DNA of 64,000 nucleotides from Artocarpus heterophyllus (Eukaryota; Streptophyta; Magnoliopsida; Rosales; Moraceae): NCBI GenBank assembly GCA_025403435.1, contig CM046353.1:19555875-19619874 (forward strand). Reading direction: 5' to 3'. A program made the translations under genes and the position numbers. Numbering within the stretch: position 1 is the stretch's first letter; each line of letters begins with the position of its first letter. Under the pieces are notes generated by a model. The model saw only the letters and a program-made list of their open reading frames with translations. It ran no database searches and was not told where the DNA came from. Shown here in pieces: positions 24,386 to 36,960 of the stretch.

Positions 24386-24480
24386 CCACATATATTTATT
24401 TGTAGAATAACTTAATAAGTATTATTAATGATAATAAAACCCACTACTACATGGAGGGTTTTCCACCATGTTTAAAAAGG
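24386..24480. other. Short spacer between element A and the CACTA element
   Basis: This is AT-rich DNA. From 24442 it reads CACTACTACATGGAGGG followed by TTTTCCACCATG, which resembles the start of another CACTA-class TIR (compare the terminus at 6772). If so, the large CACTA inserted within the first 45 bases of an older one. No matching right end was found. Confidence 0.35.
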
Positions 24481-24483
24481 GTG

Positions 24484-25031
24484 CACTACAACAATGATAT
24501 GATTTAGCAATGAAACTTTTAGGGACGACATTTTGTCGTTGCTAAAAGAAATATAATGTCATCGCTAAATCATGCCAATATTTCTCACATTCAGCGATGA
24601 CTTATGTCATCATTGAATACTTTAGTGAAAATTTACCCACCAAAATTTCCAAACACCCTCCATAAATTCGCGGGCTTATGTTTTAGCAGATTCAGGAATG
24701 AGATTTGTCATCACTGAATTTTTGTAATCTCAACCTTAATTCTTTGAAACGTTGTTGCTTTATTTTTTGAGATTCAAAGACGACATATGTCGTCGCTGAA
24801 AGGGCCAATACTTCCTCGATCCTTATTTTCCTTCTAGATTTTGACTTTCCCCTCTCTCTCTTGAAATCTCTCTCACTGTTCACCCGCTTTTTGTCTCTCA
24901 AATTTTTTGAAAAAAGGCTTTTGATCAACGTTTTGCTCACCGCCACCTTTGTGACCCCCGCGAGCTCCGTTGGTGTTTTTCGTCGGTCAGATTGTCACCG
25001 TTTTCCGTGACGGATTGCTGTGCCCTTTGTT
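24484..25031 (+). repeat. CACTA left TIR, subterminal repeats and leader
   Basis: After the TIR come repeats such as GACGACATTTTGTCGTTGCT, TTCAGCGATGAC and GACGACATATGTCGTCGCTG up to about 24800. A CT-rich leader follows (24840-24900) and a TTGTAAGTTTTG donor-like site at 25032. The arrangement suggests a noncoding first exon for the transposase transcript. The minus-strand frame at 24692-24946 is not credible. Confidence 0.75.
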
Positions 25032-25417
25032 GTAAGTTTTGTTTTTGTTTTTGTTTTTGTTCCATGATTTTGACTCATTTGCTGGTGGCTTTGGCTGAAG
25101 ATTTAGTGGCTAATTGGAATGTGATTAAAATAAGATATAATAATTGATTTGGTTGACAAATAGGATAACATTGCTAAACTATATACGGATCGCATAGTAT
25201 GATTTAGGATTTACTCAATTTAACACCAAGTTGATGAGTTTTCCATGTGAACATGCGAGAAGCCAAAGAGCATTATTCTCAAAGACACAAGATATATATA
25301 AATATATAAATATAATATTGATCATGACCAAGACCCTGTTGGCTCAGCTTATTAGAGACGCTGTCCAAGGCTGGATGTCAGAAGGTTATTGTACTTAAAA
25401 ACTCAACCACTACCACA

Positions 25418-26018
25418 TAGGGGTGGCAAAACGGGTTGGCGGGTCGGGTTCGTGTCGGGTTGGAGTTAATTTTTACACAATTAGGTCGACACTAACCCGA
25501 CCCGTGACCCGAACGGGTTGAGAATTCTCAACCCTAACCCGACCCGTTTTGACATGGGTTGACACTAACCCGACCCGTGTCAACCCGTTTCTTATGCACA
25601 GTGTCAAAAAATAATAACCCGTGACCCGATTTTGACCCGTAACCCGATTATGACCTGTAACCCACCTCTAACCCGCCCACATTAATATATAAAATATTAA
25701 AAAAAAATAAAATTAGAAGAGTTTCATTCCACTTCAACAAGAAGATGAGTGATAAGAGAGGTAAGGTTTGATATTTTAAGAGCTTATATTATATATGAAA
25801 TAATATTAATTTTTTAAAAGCTAATTAATTAAATACGAGTCAGAAACGGGTCATTTTCGTGTCAGACGGGTTGACCCGAACACGACCCGTTTTTTGACGG
25901 GTCAGTTTCGGGTCGACACTAAAATGACCCGTGGTCAAATTTTCCGACACTAACCCGCAAAAAATCGTGTCGGATTCGTGTCGTGTCGTCGTGTCGACAA
26001 CCCATATTGCCGGCCCTA
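25418..26018. mobile_element. hAT-type nonautonomous element (601 bp)
   Basis: The element starts TAGGGGTGGCAAAACGGG and ends in the complement of TAGGGCCGGCAATATGGG. It is flanked by a perfect 8-bp duplication CTACCACA (25410-25417 and 26019-26026). The 8-bp duplication and the TAGGGGTGGCAA terminus are hAT hallmarks. The inside is packed with ACCCGACCCGT / ACGGGTCGGGT repeats on both strands and has no coding capacity. It would depend on a transposase made elsewhere. Confidence 0.93.
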
Positions 26019-26026
26019 CTACCACA

Positions 26027-27268
26027 CAATTGGTCTATTTTAAAGTTAATTTGTCAAAAATATGATATATTTGGCGGCGGATCCATGGACTTTTCTTTTT
26101 CTAGGTTAAGAATATTTCATCATTATTTTTTATATTATGGAGCACTAAATGCCCCATTTTTGCTTTGGTATTATCATCATTATCTTTGTTAATAAATGAA
26201 TCAATCAACATTTGATTCATAAATTATTAGTATTTAAAAAATGTTAATTTAATAGAGAAGTTTTTAAACTAGTTTCAGGGTTAGATTACGTAGAGGAACT
26301 AATATGGTAAATTAATAACTTTTTTGTTTTTATTTTTCTCTTCCAATTGACGCCTCATTAAATTGTTTAAGTACTTTTGATATTAAGGTAGAAAATGGAG
26401 ACAGCATATCTAAAACAGTTTTGCGTTAATGTTGTAGTTGATTGAATATTCTAATAGTTAGATAGAACTTCTGGATTTATTTTGCATAAGAAGACAACGG
26501 TGAAAGTAGAACTTTATTTTGTGGCCCATCTTTATAATGATACTAATTTCTCTTGCAACCATGAAAATCTAATATGGTGAAATGCTATTGTTACTGTCAC
26601 TCCCTTTTTGTTAAAATTCTAACTTTGAGCTTATATTATCAAATGAGCAAAATTATAAATTCTTCAAGAAGCACAACACGAACTTATTAGATGAGTATAG
26701 GGGATTGATTTTTTTTTTTTTTTAATTATCCAACAATGGAAAGAACTCATCTATCTAAGACAGGGTACTATCATAATTAAAGCTTTAAGAATCTTAATCA
26801 TAAGTTTTATTTTGTCTTGTTTTTTGTTTTTGTTTTTGTTTGTTTGTTGTTGTTATTATTTTTTTTTGGGGTAAAAATTAGCGATCAGTTCATGCACTTC
26901 AACTAGGGTAAATGGAACTATTGCTGTGAGCTTGCGTTTATATTATGAAACCTTTTATGTTTCAATCCTGTAACTTTGAAGTATCCAAAACCTCAAGATG
27001 ATTATGTGATTCTTGCTAATTTGTCAGAGACATAAAACATCCAAATGCACACGGTGCATTTAAACTGGCATGTTTGATCACCCAAGTTTAATTGCCATGC
27101 ATTTTGCTTAGTTTGTGTTATGTAACCAAATATTGTGAAGGTAATATCATGTTCGATTCTGCGTTCGATGAAAAGGTCTTTTGTGACAATTATCCAAATT
27201 TATTTACTAGAAAATTTTAATATTAACGAGTTAGTATTACATTTGACAATAAGATTGAAAACATCAAA
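26027..27268. other. CACTA internal noncoding DNA
   Basis: This AT-rich stretch lies between the hAT insertion and the transposase start. It is probably intron and leader of the TNP2-like gene. No gene, repeat or further insertion was recognised. There is a T-rich run near 26710 and a TTTTTG-type run near 26820-26860. Confidence 0.5.
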
Positions 27269-30076
27269 ATGACGATTGACAAGAGTTGGATATTTGAAAA
27301 TGATTGTTTTTTTGATCGATACTGGAATGGTGCAATGGCATTTTTAGAAAGAGCGAAAAACTACATGGATGAGGATGGGGAAGTTAGTTGTCCGTGAATT
27401 AATTGTTTGAATATAGCAATGCAAACATTACCAGTGGCTGATGCTCATATAATTAACAAGGGATTTAGTCGCATATATCCTATGTGGATATACCATGGAG
27501 AATGTTATAATGCAAACATTTATGGCGATGAAACACACGAACAATCTACTGACGAGATGCGAAACATCTTAGATGATGTAGTAGCGGCCAGTAATCATGT
27601 CGAACCAGAAGGGTCAAGTCCAATCAAGGAATACCGGTCTAGGTAGTTTGAAGAACTTTTAGCTGAGCTTAAGGTAGAGTTGTATCTTGGATGCAAAAGC
27701 TTTTCATCTTTGGATTTTTTTTAGTAAAATTGATGCATTTAAAGGTGCTTCATAGATGGACCAACAAATCTTTTGACTCTTTGCTAAAGCTTTTAAAGCA
27801 GGCATTACCAGAAGGAAACAATATTCTTGCTTCACACTATGAGGCCAAGATGAAGTTATGCAAGTTGGGTTTAGGTTACGAGACAATTAATGTATGCAAG
27901 TATGATTGTGCTTTATTCTAGAAAGAATATGCTGATCGAAACACTTGTCCTATATGTGGTGAGAGTCGATGGGTGAATCCAAATGTGAAGGGAAAGAAAG
28001 TGCCTCATAAAGTATTGCAATATTTCCCTTTAAAGGGTCAGTTGAAGCATTCGTATACGTCAAGGCATACTGCAAGAGATATAAGATGGCATGTAAATGG
28101 TCGATCTATGCAAGGAGTTCTGCAACATCTAGTAGATGGAGAGGGTTGGAAGGCATTTGATTGTAGGTATCCTGATTTTGCTTCTGAGGTAAGAAATGCT
28201 TGTTTGGGTTTAGTGGCTGATGGGTTTAGTCCATTTGGAAATATGAGTCAACCTTACAGTATGTGGCTAGCTATCATGTCAACATACAATCTACCTCCAT
28301 GGCTTCATACAAAGGAAGCATACTTGATGTTGACTCTGTTGATTCCTAGACCTAATCCTCCTGTAAGGGATATGGATGTATTTTTAAGACCAGTTGTAGA
28401 TGAGTTGAAAGAGCTTTGGGAGCATGGATTGGTAATTCATAATGCCTATGATAATACATCATTTTAGGATGCATGCTGCATTGTTATGGACTATCAATGA
28501 TTTTCCTGCACGAAGTAATTTGTCCGGTTGGAGTGGCCAAGGATACAAGGCATGTCCAACGTGCAACATGCATACTCCTTCTAAGTGTTTAAGGAGTCAG
28601 ACGTGTTATACAGGCCATCGACGATTCCTTCCAATTTCAAATAGGACAAGGAGAGACAAAAAATTTAATGGTACGGTAAAGAAATGTCCCCCACCTCCAC
28701 ACTTGTCTACTGTTGAAATATTAAATCAGTTAGAACATGTGTGAAGTAGACGACCAGGCAAGCACATTGATTTTGGTGGAAAGAAACATAGGTGACAACC
28801 TTATGAGCTGAACTGGATGAAAAAGAGTATATTCTTTGAATTATAATATTGGTCAGATTTGTTGCTAAAGCATAACTTAGATGGCACGCATATTGAGAAG
28901 AATGTCTATGACAGCATCTTGGGCACAAGATTGAATATTGATGGGAAGTTGAAAGACCAGACAAAGCAAGAATGGATCTAGCTGACATGAAAATAAGGAA
29001 TGAATTGCATCTTTATAAGGATTGGGATCCATGGATGAAGCCTCATGTAGACTATACTCTAACTCCTGTAGAGTGGAAACCATTTGTGCCTTTATTAAAT
29101 CCGTAAAGTTTCCTGATGGGTTTATGGCAAATTTGAAGAACGTCGATGCTGATGGTAAGATCACTTGACTTAAATCACATGATTGTCATGTGATCATTCA
29201 ACGTCTATTACCAGTTAATATTCGTCTATTTTTGAAAAAAAGAGATCATTGATGCAATTGTTGAACTTTGTTATTTCTTTCAACAAATTTGTTCCAGAAC
29301 CTTAAAGATCTCTGACTAGAGAAAGCTAAAGACCAAATTTTCATAATATTATGCAAGTTGGAAAGAATATTTCCGCTTGCATTTTTTGATATCATGGTTC
29401 ACCTAGCTTTGCATTTGCCGTAAAAAGCCATGCAAGGGGGTACTATTTATACAAGGTGGATGTACCCCTTCGAGTGGTATATTAAGTCACTTAAGCAGTA
29501 TGTTAGGAACCGAGCACGACTGGAAGGGTCAATTACAAAGGCTTTTGTTGTGAATGAGGCTTTGACTTTCTGTTCATATTACTTTTATGGTATCGAAACT
29601 AAGTTCAATCGGCATGAAATGAGCCTGCCTGAATGTGATTTTGCTCCAAAGAAAAACTTATCGATTTTCCAATCACAATGCTAACCAATGGGAAAGATTG
29701 TAGCAACTAAATTAGATGAGCAATTAAGGAAGAAGGTGGAGTGGTATATTTTAAACAATTGCCCTAAAATCCTAAGATACATAGAGTAAGTTTAGCTCTT
29801 TAATTATTAACTTTCTAGTATGTAATATAACATAATTTTTATGAGACCCATTTCGTGTATAGGGAATACATGAATGAGCTTGAAATTACTGGTAGAATAA
29901 ACTTGAATAAGGTTTAGATGGATGAGTTTTTGGCATGGTTTTACAAAAGGTAAAAAATTATTTATACCTTTTTAGGTGAAAAAATCATATTTAAAGATTT
30001 ACTAACAATAATAGATTTCTCATTATAGGTGTACAATTTACGAAAAGATCATTCACCTGAGGCCACTGATGAATTG
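27269..30076 (+). pseudogene. TNP2-like CACTA transposase, N-terminal and central part
   Basis: From the ATG at 27269 the frame reads MTIDKSWIFENDCF, the usual short N-terminal domain of plant TNP2 proteins, to a TGA in place of Trp near 27396. It resumes as MQTLPVADAHIINKGFSRIY. The Transposase_21 core is best at 27973-28467 (HTARDIRWHVNGRSMQGVLQ, then YSMWLAIMSTYNLPPWLH). It continues at 28442-28744 with ALLWTINDFPARSNLSGWSG and a CPTC pair. DUF4218-like remains lie at 29160-29680 (IYTRWMYPFEWYIKSLKQYV). The frame is cut at 30076 by retrotransposon B, inside coding sequence. Many stops and shifts show decay. The protein would cut and move CACTA elements. Confidence 0.87.
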
Positions 30077-32221
30077 TGTCACGCCCCGGAGTACGGGAGG
30101 TGACGTGACGGAATATTTAGATTAATTAAAAGAGAATTTAATTGAAACCAATGGTTTAAGAATCAAATTAAATGAGAAATAAGAAGATTTCCACCACATT
30201 TTTATAAAAGAATGTATAAATATTAAGCGAGTAATAAAAATTAATAGAGAACCGCGAGTATGGGTTCCACAACCCACAACTTGTGCACACACATGGTTCT
30301 GACAATATTATAAATACAATCACAGTCCAGATACAAATAAAGTTAAACTTTTACATGCCTTGATTAAATAGTACAAAAGATAAAATAATCCTCCTATTGC
30401 TCCTGAGTTCGGTCCGAAGAATCCTCTCCAAACCTAAATGGGAAACCACCTAGAAGGGGGAAAAATTTAAAACAGATAAAACGTGAGCGAAAGGCTCAGT
30501 AGGACCAGGTTTTATAAATAATTTAATTTAAAGAAATAATTCATTGTTAGGAGTACTCAAAAGAAAACTTTAAATAAATAAGTAAATAAATAAATAGATA
30601 ATTTGAGTAGAGCCGTCCTGATACAGAACAGTCTACTCGTACAATCAAAAATACCATTTTCCTTTTACCTAGGCAAACCATGATATCACCACCGTAGTGG
30701 CCCAGCTGGGTTTCGGGACCTGCCCCCAAGGTCGATCGCTACACGACCCGATCTCTGATATGGCATCATGCATATGTGTTTATTATCATTATCATTCAAA
30801 ACCCAATTACCGAGTGTTGTCAGTTACATTTATTATGAAGTTCATTTCAGATCACGGTATATTAAAATATAACCGATAAATCCATTTTCAAACACCGTTG
30901 AAAACATTTTAATAGAAATCCTTTTCAAAGCCAAATCATTTCAAAACCAGGCTACCAAAGAAATAGGATAAAAGTCCTACCTCAATACTCGTGCCGGTAT
31001 CCCACACCGTAATCTCGGTCCGCTATACGTTAGCTCCACGGAACCACGAACGATCCTAGATACAAACTAAGTCGATCAATATCTAGTTCGAAACATTCTA
31101 TGTTACCAAACCATTTTATGATGTCTTAGTGTGCCATTTGTACCTTTAAAATCATTCTATAAGGTTGGGATTTAAATCAGGGTTCAAAACAGTGAAAACG
31201 GGTGAAAAATCACAAAATTTTCCATGCCTCGGTCGGCCTGCCGGACTCCCTGCTTCGGCCAGCCGAACTGCACAGTTTGGCCTGCCGGAAGCAAAGTTCA
31301 TTCGGCCGAACACTTCCCCAGGTTCGGCCTGCCGGTCGGAAGAACACCGGCCTGCCGAACACACAGTTTGTGCTGAAAATCCAAAAATCCCAGCCATGAG
31401 TTTCTCGATCCCCAAAATCCAAATCTTGATTCTAACCTGTTTTTCTCAAATCCCAGGCATGAAAAACAATCATAGTTGATAGAAAAACATATTAGAGCAT
31501 GTTTGAACTCATTTAAACAAGATTTAAACTCGAAATCCTCAAAAATCCAAAAATGAGAAAATGAGGAGAAAAATGAAAAATCTTGAATCTAATCCATTTT
31601 TCTTCAATCTAAGCTTAGATTCTAGTTGTTCTAAGTTCGTGTAACTCAAATCCACGGTTTTCTAAGCTTAAACAACCCTAGATTTCAAAAATGCACAAAA
31701 TTGAAAATTTTGGAAAAAGTTTAGAAATTTCAAAACTAACCTCGAATAGAAGCTTCAATCCGCGTTTTCGGTTGCTAAATCACGTCCCCGAACTTCCTCC
31801 TTGCTAACCCAAAGCTTGGATTTGAATTTTGATTCAAAAATTTTGAGAGAGAATTGAGAGAGAGAGAGCTGTCGAGAGAGATCAAGAGGAAGAGAGAGAG
31901 AGAGAGATGCGTGAGAGTGAGGAGAGAGAGAGAGGAAGGAAATAAATAGAGAAAATCGGTGGGCGGTTTTACTGTACGAAAACCATGTGCCGCCCACGGT
32001 TTTGTAAAACGGAGTATTTTTAACATTTGACAAATTGTTGTGTTTTAAAACTCAAAACATCATTTTAAAACAATATGTAATCATTTGAATGCATCAATTT
32101 AACAAAACGACCAAAATTCAAAATCCAACCAAATAATCTAATTAATGTTAAAACATTAATTATGGCACACTAATTCATCATTTATATTACATTAACATTA
32201 AGTAAATTTCGGGGCGTTAAT
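30077..32221 (-). repeat. Element B 3' LTR (left)
   Basis: It runs from TGTCACGCCCCGGAG to GGGGCGTTAAT. The last two bases have changed from the expected CA. It includes the palindromic repeat array at 31222-31375, one unit shorter than in the partner LTR. It also has a GA-rich tract at 31840-31940. Confidence 0.92.
31222..31375. repeat. GC-rich palindromic repeat array in LTR
   Basis: Copies of TTCGGCCTGCCG and related units appear as in element A, but the segment equivalent to TCATCACTCCGGCCTGCCGA is missing. Open frames across it are repeat artefacts. Confidence 0.85.
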
Positions 32222-32234
32222 ACTCTCCACCCCT
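32222..32234 (-). other. Polypurine tract of element B
   Basis: The - strand sequence AGGGGTGGAGAGT abuts the 3' LTR and is identical to that of element A. Confidence 0.85.
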
Positions 32235-32269
32235 AAAAGAAATTTTGCCCTTGAAATTTACAACTCATT

Positions 32270-33092
32270 TCAGAAACAAAACAAATGTGGATACAATTCT
32301 CACGTGCTCGACTCTAGTTCCCAAGTGGCTTCATCAACCCCATGATGCTGCCACACGACTTTTACCAACGGTATCTCACGACGACGCAAGCTAATAACTT
32401 TCTGGTCGATAATCTAAATCGGTACTTCTTCGTACGTCGTATCCTCTTGAACCTACACATCGCGAAACGAAACTATCTTACCCTACTCAGGTGGACACTT
32501 CCTAAGCATCGACACATGAAATACATCGTGAACATGAGAAAGTTTGGGTGGAAGATCAAGCCGATAAGCGACTACGCCAACACGCTGAGTGATCTCGAAC
32601 GGCCCAATATACCTCGGCGCGAGCTTCCCACTCACCCTGAACCGCATAGTTCCCTTACGAGGTGATACCCTCAAGAGAACGAATTCTCCAACCACGAACT
32701 CTAAAGGTCTATGTCTCCTATCCGCGTAGCTCTTCTGCCGACTTTGAGCTGCCCACAACCGATCTCGAATCACCGTGACTTTCTCGTTGCTATCACGAAT
32801 CTCATCCAGCCCAAGAATAACTCTATCTTCCGGCTCGGCCTAACACACAGGTGACCGACACGGTCGCCCATACAACGCCTCAAATGGTGCCATACCGATA
32901 CTCGCCTGATAGCTATTGTTGTACGTGAACTCCACCAAACGCAAACATTGCTTCCAATTCCCACCGAAGTCCAACGCACAGGCATGCAACATATCCTCGA
33001 GAATCTGAATAACCTGCTTAGACTGCCCATCAGTCTGAGGATGAAACGCCGTATTGAAGTTCAAATCCGTACCTAAAGCCTCCTGAAAACTC
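32270..33092 (-). pseudogene. Element B integrase end and chromodomain-like tail, broken
   Basis: This is the continuation of the 873-codon frame after a TAG that replaces a Trp codon (YWRSFQ in element A; CCAGT to CTAGT on the + strand). A second Trp codon is also TAG (VCWAEP in element A). The third catalytic acidic residue of integrase is lost: element A has KSERVIQ, here it is QSKQVIQ, so Glu has become Lys. Farther on are RYIGPFEITQRVG, SHVHDVFHVSMLRKC, a stop after PPE, and a chromodomain-like segment with further stops. Most of these changes are C-to-T or G-to-A relative to element A. Confidence 0.87.
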
Positions 33093-33094
33093 CT

Positions 33095-35716
33095 CTAGTA
33101 CTTAGCATTAAACCTGGTGTCTCGATCAGAGGTGATGGACAAAGGAACTCCATGCAACCTCACAATGTTCTCCATATACAACTCCCCGAGAACCTTCCTA
33201 GAACACGTCGACCTAGACAGAATGAAATGCGCCGATTTCGTCAACCTGTCGACCACAACCCAAACTGCATCGTGCCGCTGCTCCGTCCTCGGCAAACCTG
33301 TGAGAAAATCCATCGTCACATGCTCCCATTTCCACCCTGGAATAGGAAGCGGCTGAAGCTGACCTGCAGGCTTTTGATGCTCGGCTTTCACCTGGAGACA
33401 CGTCGAACACTTGGCCACATACTCTCGAACATCTTTCTTCATGCCTCGCCACCAATATTGCCTCTTCAAATCATGATACATCTTGGTGCTCCCTGGATGA
33501 ATAGCGAACTGAGACCTATGGGCTTCTTCTAGAACGGCTTTCATCACCTCGGCGATAACTGGAACTACAAGACGCTCCCGAAAGTACAACGATCCATCTA
33601 CATGCATGCTCCATTCCTCGAACTGCTCCCCGTTCTGAATCCACGACCAAATCCCCTGCAAATGCCTATCCTGCCACTGATTTTGCTTCACCATCCGAAC
33701 AAGAGCTGGAGTTGCTTCCACGTGATACACCAAAACTCGATTACAGTCTTCACGACACAGTAGCCGATACTCACTCACTGTCGCATCCCTGCTCCAGTCC
33801 TCAAAAATCAAACAAGCGAGAATCCCTAAAGACTTCCTACTAAGCGCATCCGCGACCACATTAGCTTTCTTAGGATGGTACTGCAACGCAAAATCATAAT
33901 CCTCCATATACTCGATCCATCTATGCTGCCTCAGATTGAGATCTCTCTGAGTGAACAAATATCTCAAACTCTTGTGATCGGAGAAGACCTGAAACGACGC
34001 TCCATACAAGTAACACCTCCAAATCTTCAGCGCGTAAATCACCACTGCAAGCTCTAAATCATGAGTAGGATAATTCTGCTCGTGAGGTCGTAGCTGTCCC
34101 GATCCGTACGCAACTACACGTCCATGCTGCATCAACACGCATCCAAGTCTGCGCCCTGAAGCATCCGCATAAACCTCATATGGCTTGTCACTGCTAGGAA
34201 TAACCAACACTGGAGCTGAAGTCAACCGGTTCTTCAATTCCTGAAAAGCAAGCTCACAATCTTCATTCCACTCAAACCTGACATTTTTCTTGATCAATCT
34301 CGTCAACGGAGCTGCAATCTTTGAAAAATCCTTTACAAATTTTCTGTAATATCCAGCAAGACCTAAGAAGCTGTGAATCTCCGCTACATTCCGTGGTCGT
34401 TCCCATTCCAATATAGCCTCAATCTTGGACGGATCCATTGAAATACCATGCTCCGAGATAACATGACCCAGAAACTTGACCTCAGTCAACCAGAACTCAC
34501 ACTTTTCCCTCTTAGCATACAACTGGTGCTCCCGCAGAGTCTGAAGCACGATCCGAAGATGCTGCTCATGCTCCTCCCAAGTCTTAGAATACACAAGAAT
34601 ATCATCGATGAACACGATCACAAACTGATCCAGATACGGCCTAAATATCTTGTTCATCAGATCCATAAAAGCTGTTGGAGCATTCGTCAACCCAAATGAC
34701 ATAACCAAAAACTCAAAGTGCCCATACCGAGTCCTAAAAGCTGTCTTGGGAATATCCTCTTCCTGGATCCTGAGCTGATGATAACCTGACCGCATATCAA
34801 TCTTCGAGAAGTACCGCGAACCTCCCAGCTGATCAAACAACTCATCAATCCTTGGCAAGGGATACTTGTTCTTCACCGTAACACGATTCAGCTGTCGATA
34901 ATCCACACATAACCTGAGAGTCCCATCGTGCTTCTTAGCGAACAAAACTGGTGCTCCCCACGGAGATGTGCTGTTCCGAATATACCCCTTATCAGCAAGC
35001 TCCTGAAGTTGCTTCCTCAATTCCTTCATTTCTGCCGGCGCCATCCGATAAGGTGCCATAGAAATCGGTGATGTCCCTGGAAACAATTCGATACCAAACT
35101 CAATCTCCCGATGCAGTGGTAATCCTGGTAACTCGTCGGGGAAGACGTCCTCGAACTCATCAACCACCGAAATTGCTACACCGCCACCCGAAACATAGGG
35201 CTCGCAATCTAGGTTGGCAAGAAAAGCACAACAACCTAGATTCCTTCGCCGTCCTAGGCACGACTTCATGAGACGCTCACACATAAACCAATCACCACCA
35301 CCCTGGTAAGTGATCACCGTCCCTCTATCAGACACTAGGGTCACTTTTCTAAGCTGGCAGTCCACGACTGCACTATACCTGGACAACCAGTCCATCCCTA
35401 GAATCACATCATAGGAACTCATGGGGAGTATAATCAAATCACTTTTCAAAATCTCATCCCCAATCTTTATTTTACAAGATTTACACATACAATTTACACA
35501 CACCCACCCCAAGGGAGAAGTTATAACTAGGGGTTCATTAAACTCTTCTATCTCTAATCCCAAGGCATGTACAAAGGAACTCGAAATGAGAGAATGAGAG
35601 GCACCGGTATCGAATAAAACACAAGCTAAAGATCTAGAAACCAAGATCATACCATCGACAACCTCGTTTCCAATCTGAGAATCTGAACCTCCAGATGCCA
35701 TTGCATGAACCTGCAC
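33095..35716 (-). pseudogene. Element B pol: protease, RT, RNase H, integrase (873-codon frame)
   Basis: The frame is open across four domains. The protease has DTGAS at residues 36-40. RT spans about 225-420, with the FIDD active site at 369-372 in place of the YxDD of many relatives. RNase H spans about 510-625, with Asp518 (YADAS), Glu555 (THDLE) and Asp580 (FSDHK). The integrase zinc finger uses His733, His740, Cys770 and Cys773. The first two core acids are Asp803 (TMDFL) and Asp864 (SDRDT). The frame ends at a premature TAG, so integrase is cut before its last third. The apparent start Met is internal to a gag-pol polyprotein; the gag frame differs from this one, so a frameshift lies between them. 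It is the best preserved TE protein in the window. Confidence 0.93.
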
Positions 35717-35907
35717 TGGCGCCTTTCCTTTTCCTCTACCGACATTGCTGGGTCCAGGATTACTCGACCGATACTGCTAAGATGGAGACGACTGCACACT
35801 ACCGGTACTCGGCTCTCGATACTGGGAACACTACGCTAAAAATGCTGCGGCTGCTGCCCCCGTATCGGATATGAGAAATGCTGAGGAGAAAACTACAGAT
35901 ACTGCAA

Positions 35908-36855
35908 CTACGGGTACTGCAGAGGCGGAGGTAGGGTCTGAGGCTGAGACGACCGACTGGCATCCTCCCCGGTCTGAGATCCAAGACGAGCACTCCTGAT
36001 CGGGCAACTCTTCTTGATGTGTCCGGGTTGCTGACAGAAATGACAATGAAAGCTGCAGGGATTGTTGCGCCCGCTGCCAGATGAACTGCTGCTACCACTG
36101 GTCGCACCGCCTTGCTTGCCTTTCCCCGGAGCTGGACGACTATTGGTGCTCTTCCTGCCACTCCTCTGCGGTCCTCCTGAAGTCTTGGCTCGATCCTCAC
36201 AATACTGCACTTAATCATTCTCCACAGAGATCGCCGACGACACAAGCTCTTCGAAACTCCTAAGCCGTAGAGCAACCAACTGCCGCCGAATAGGAGCCTT
36301 GAGCCCTTCTGGAAACTTAATATACTTTTCACGCTCCAATGCCACCGCTGATGGAGCAAACCTAGCCAACTCATTAAACTTTGCCTCATATTCCCGAACT
36401 GACAGATCACCCTGCTGCAACCTGTAGAACTCAGCTGCCTTCTGGTCTCTATACCCCTGTGGAAAATACCGATCATAGAACAGCTCCTCGAACTTGTCCC
36501 AACTGATATCACCACCGCGCTCCAGACGCTTAGCCTGCTTCCACCAAGTGTTAGCGCCACCCTCGAGCTTATACGCAGCAAACTCCACACGATACTCCTC
36601 AGGCACACCAAGGGTATCCAAATGCTTCAAGATCGAATCCAGCCAATACTTTGCCAACTGCGGATCCCCATTGCCATCAAAAGTCAGAATAGACGCCCGT
36701 CAAAATTCCTTAAAATATGCATGCCGACTGCCAACATCAGAATTCCCCGGTTTAGCCCTGGCTGCCATCTGTCGGAAAGCCACAAACATAGACCTCATCA
36801 TGCTTTCATCGTTCCCGAACTCGGCGTCAGCTGTTGAACGACGTCTAGGTGCCAT
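35908..36855 (-). pseudogene. Element B gag
   Basis: The ATG at 36855 matches the start in element A. The frame contains KYWLDSILKHLDTLGVPEEY, WWKQAKRLERGGDISW and the zinc knuckle CHFCQQPGHIKKSC, here with the normal Gly. Two in-frame stops break it: an Arg-to-stop after KEF near 36700 and a Tyr-to-stop (DYVQ to D-stop-VQ) at 36208-36210. Protease lies in another frame downstream. Confidence 0.88.
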
Positions 36856-36945
36856 TCTCTCACTTCTGAAAATGAAATTTGGACTGTCAGAGGTATTTTA
36901 TTGTCAAACCTATGTGTGCACAATTCCCAAGGTTCATAACCTTGA

Positions 36946-36957
36946 GCTCTGATACCA
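36946..36957 (-). other. Primer binding site of element B (initiator tRNA-Met type)
   Basis: The - strand TGGTATCAGAGC lies three bases from the 5' LTR edge, identical to element A. Confidence 0.95.
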
Positions 36958-36960
36958 TTC

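Noticed and set aside
35799..36611. 270-residue - strand frame over element B gag
   Set aside because: It is out of frame with the gag start at 36855 and with the zinc knuckle frame. It is a shadow of gag.
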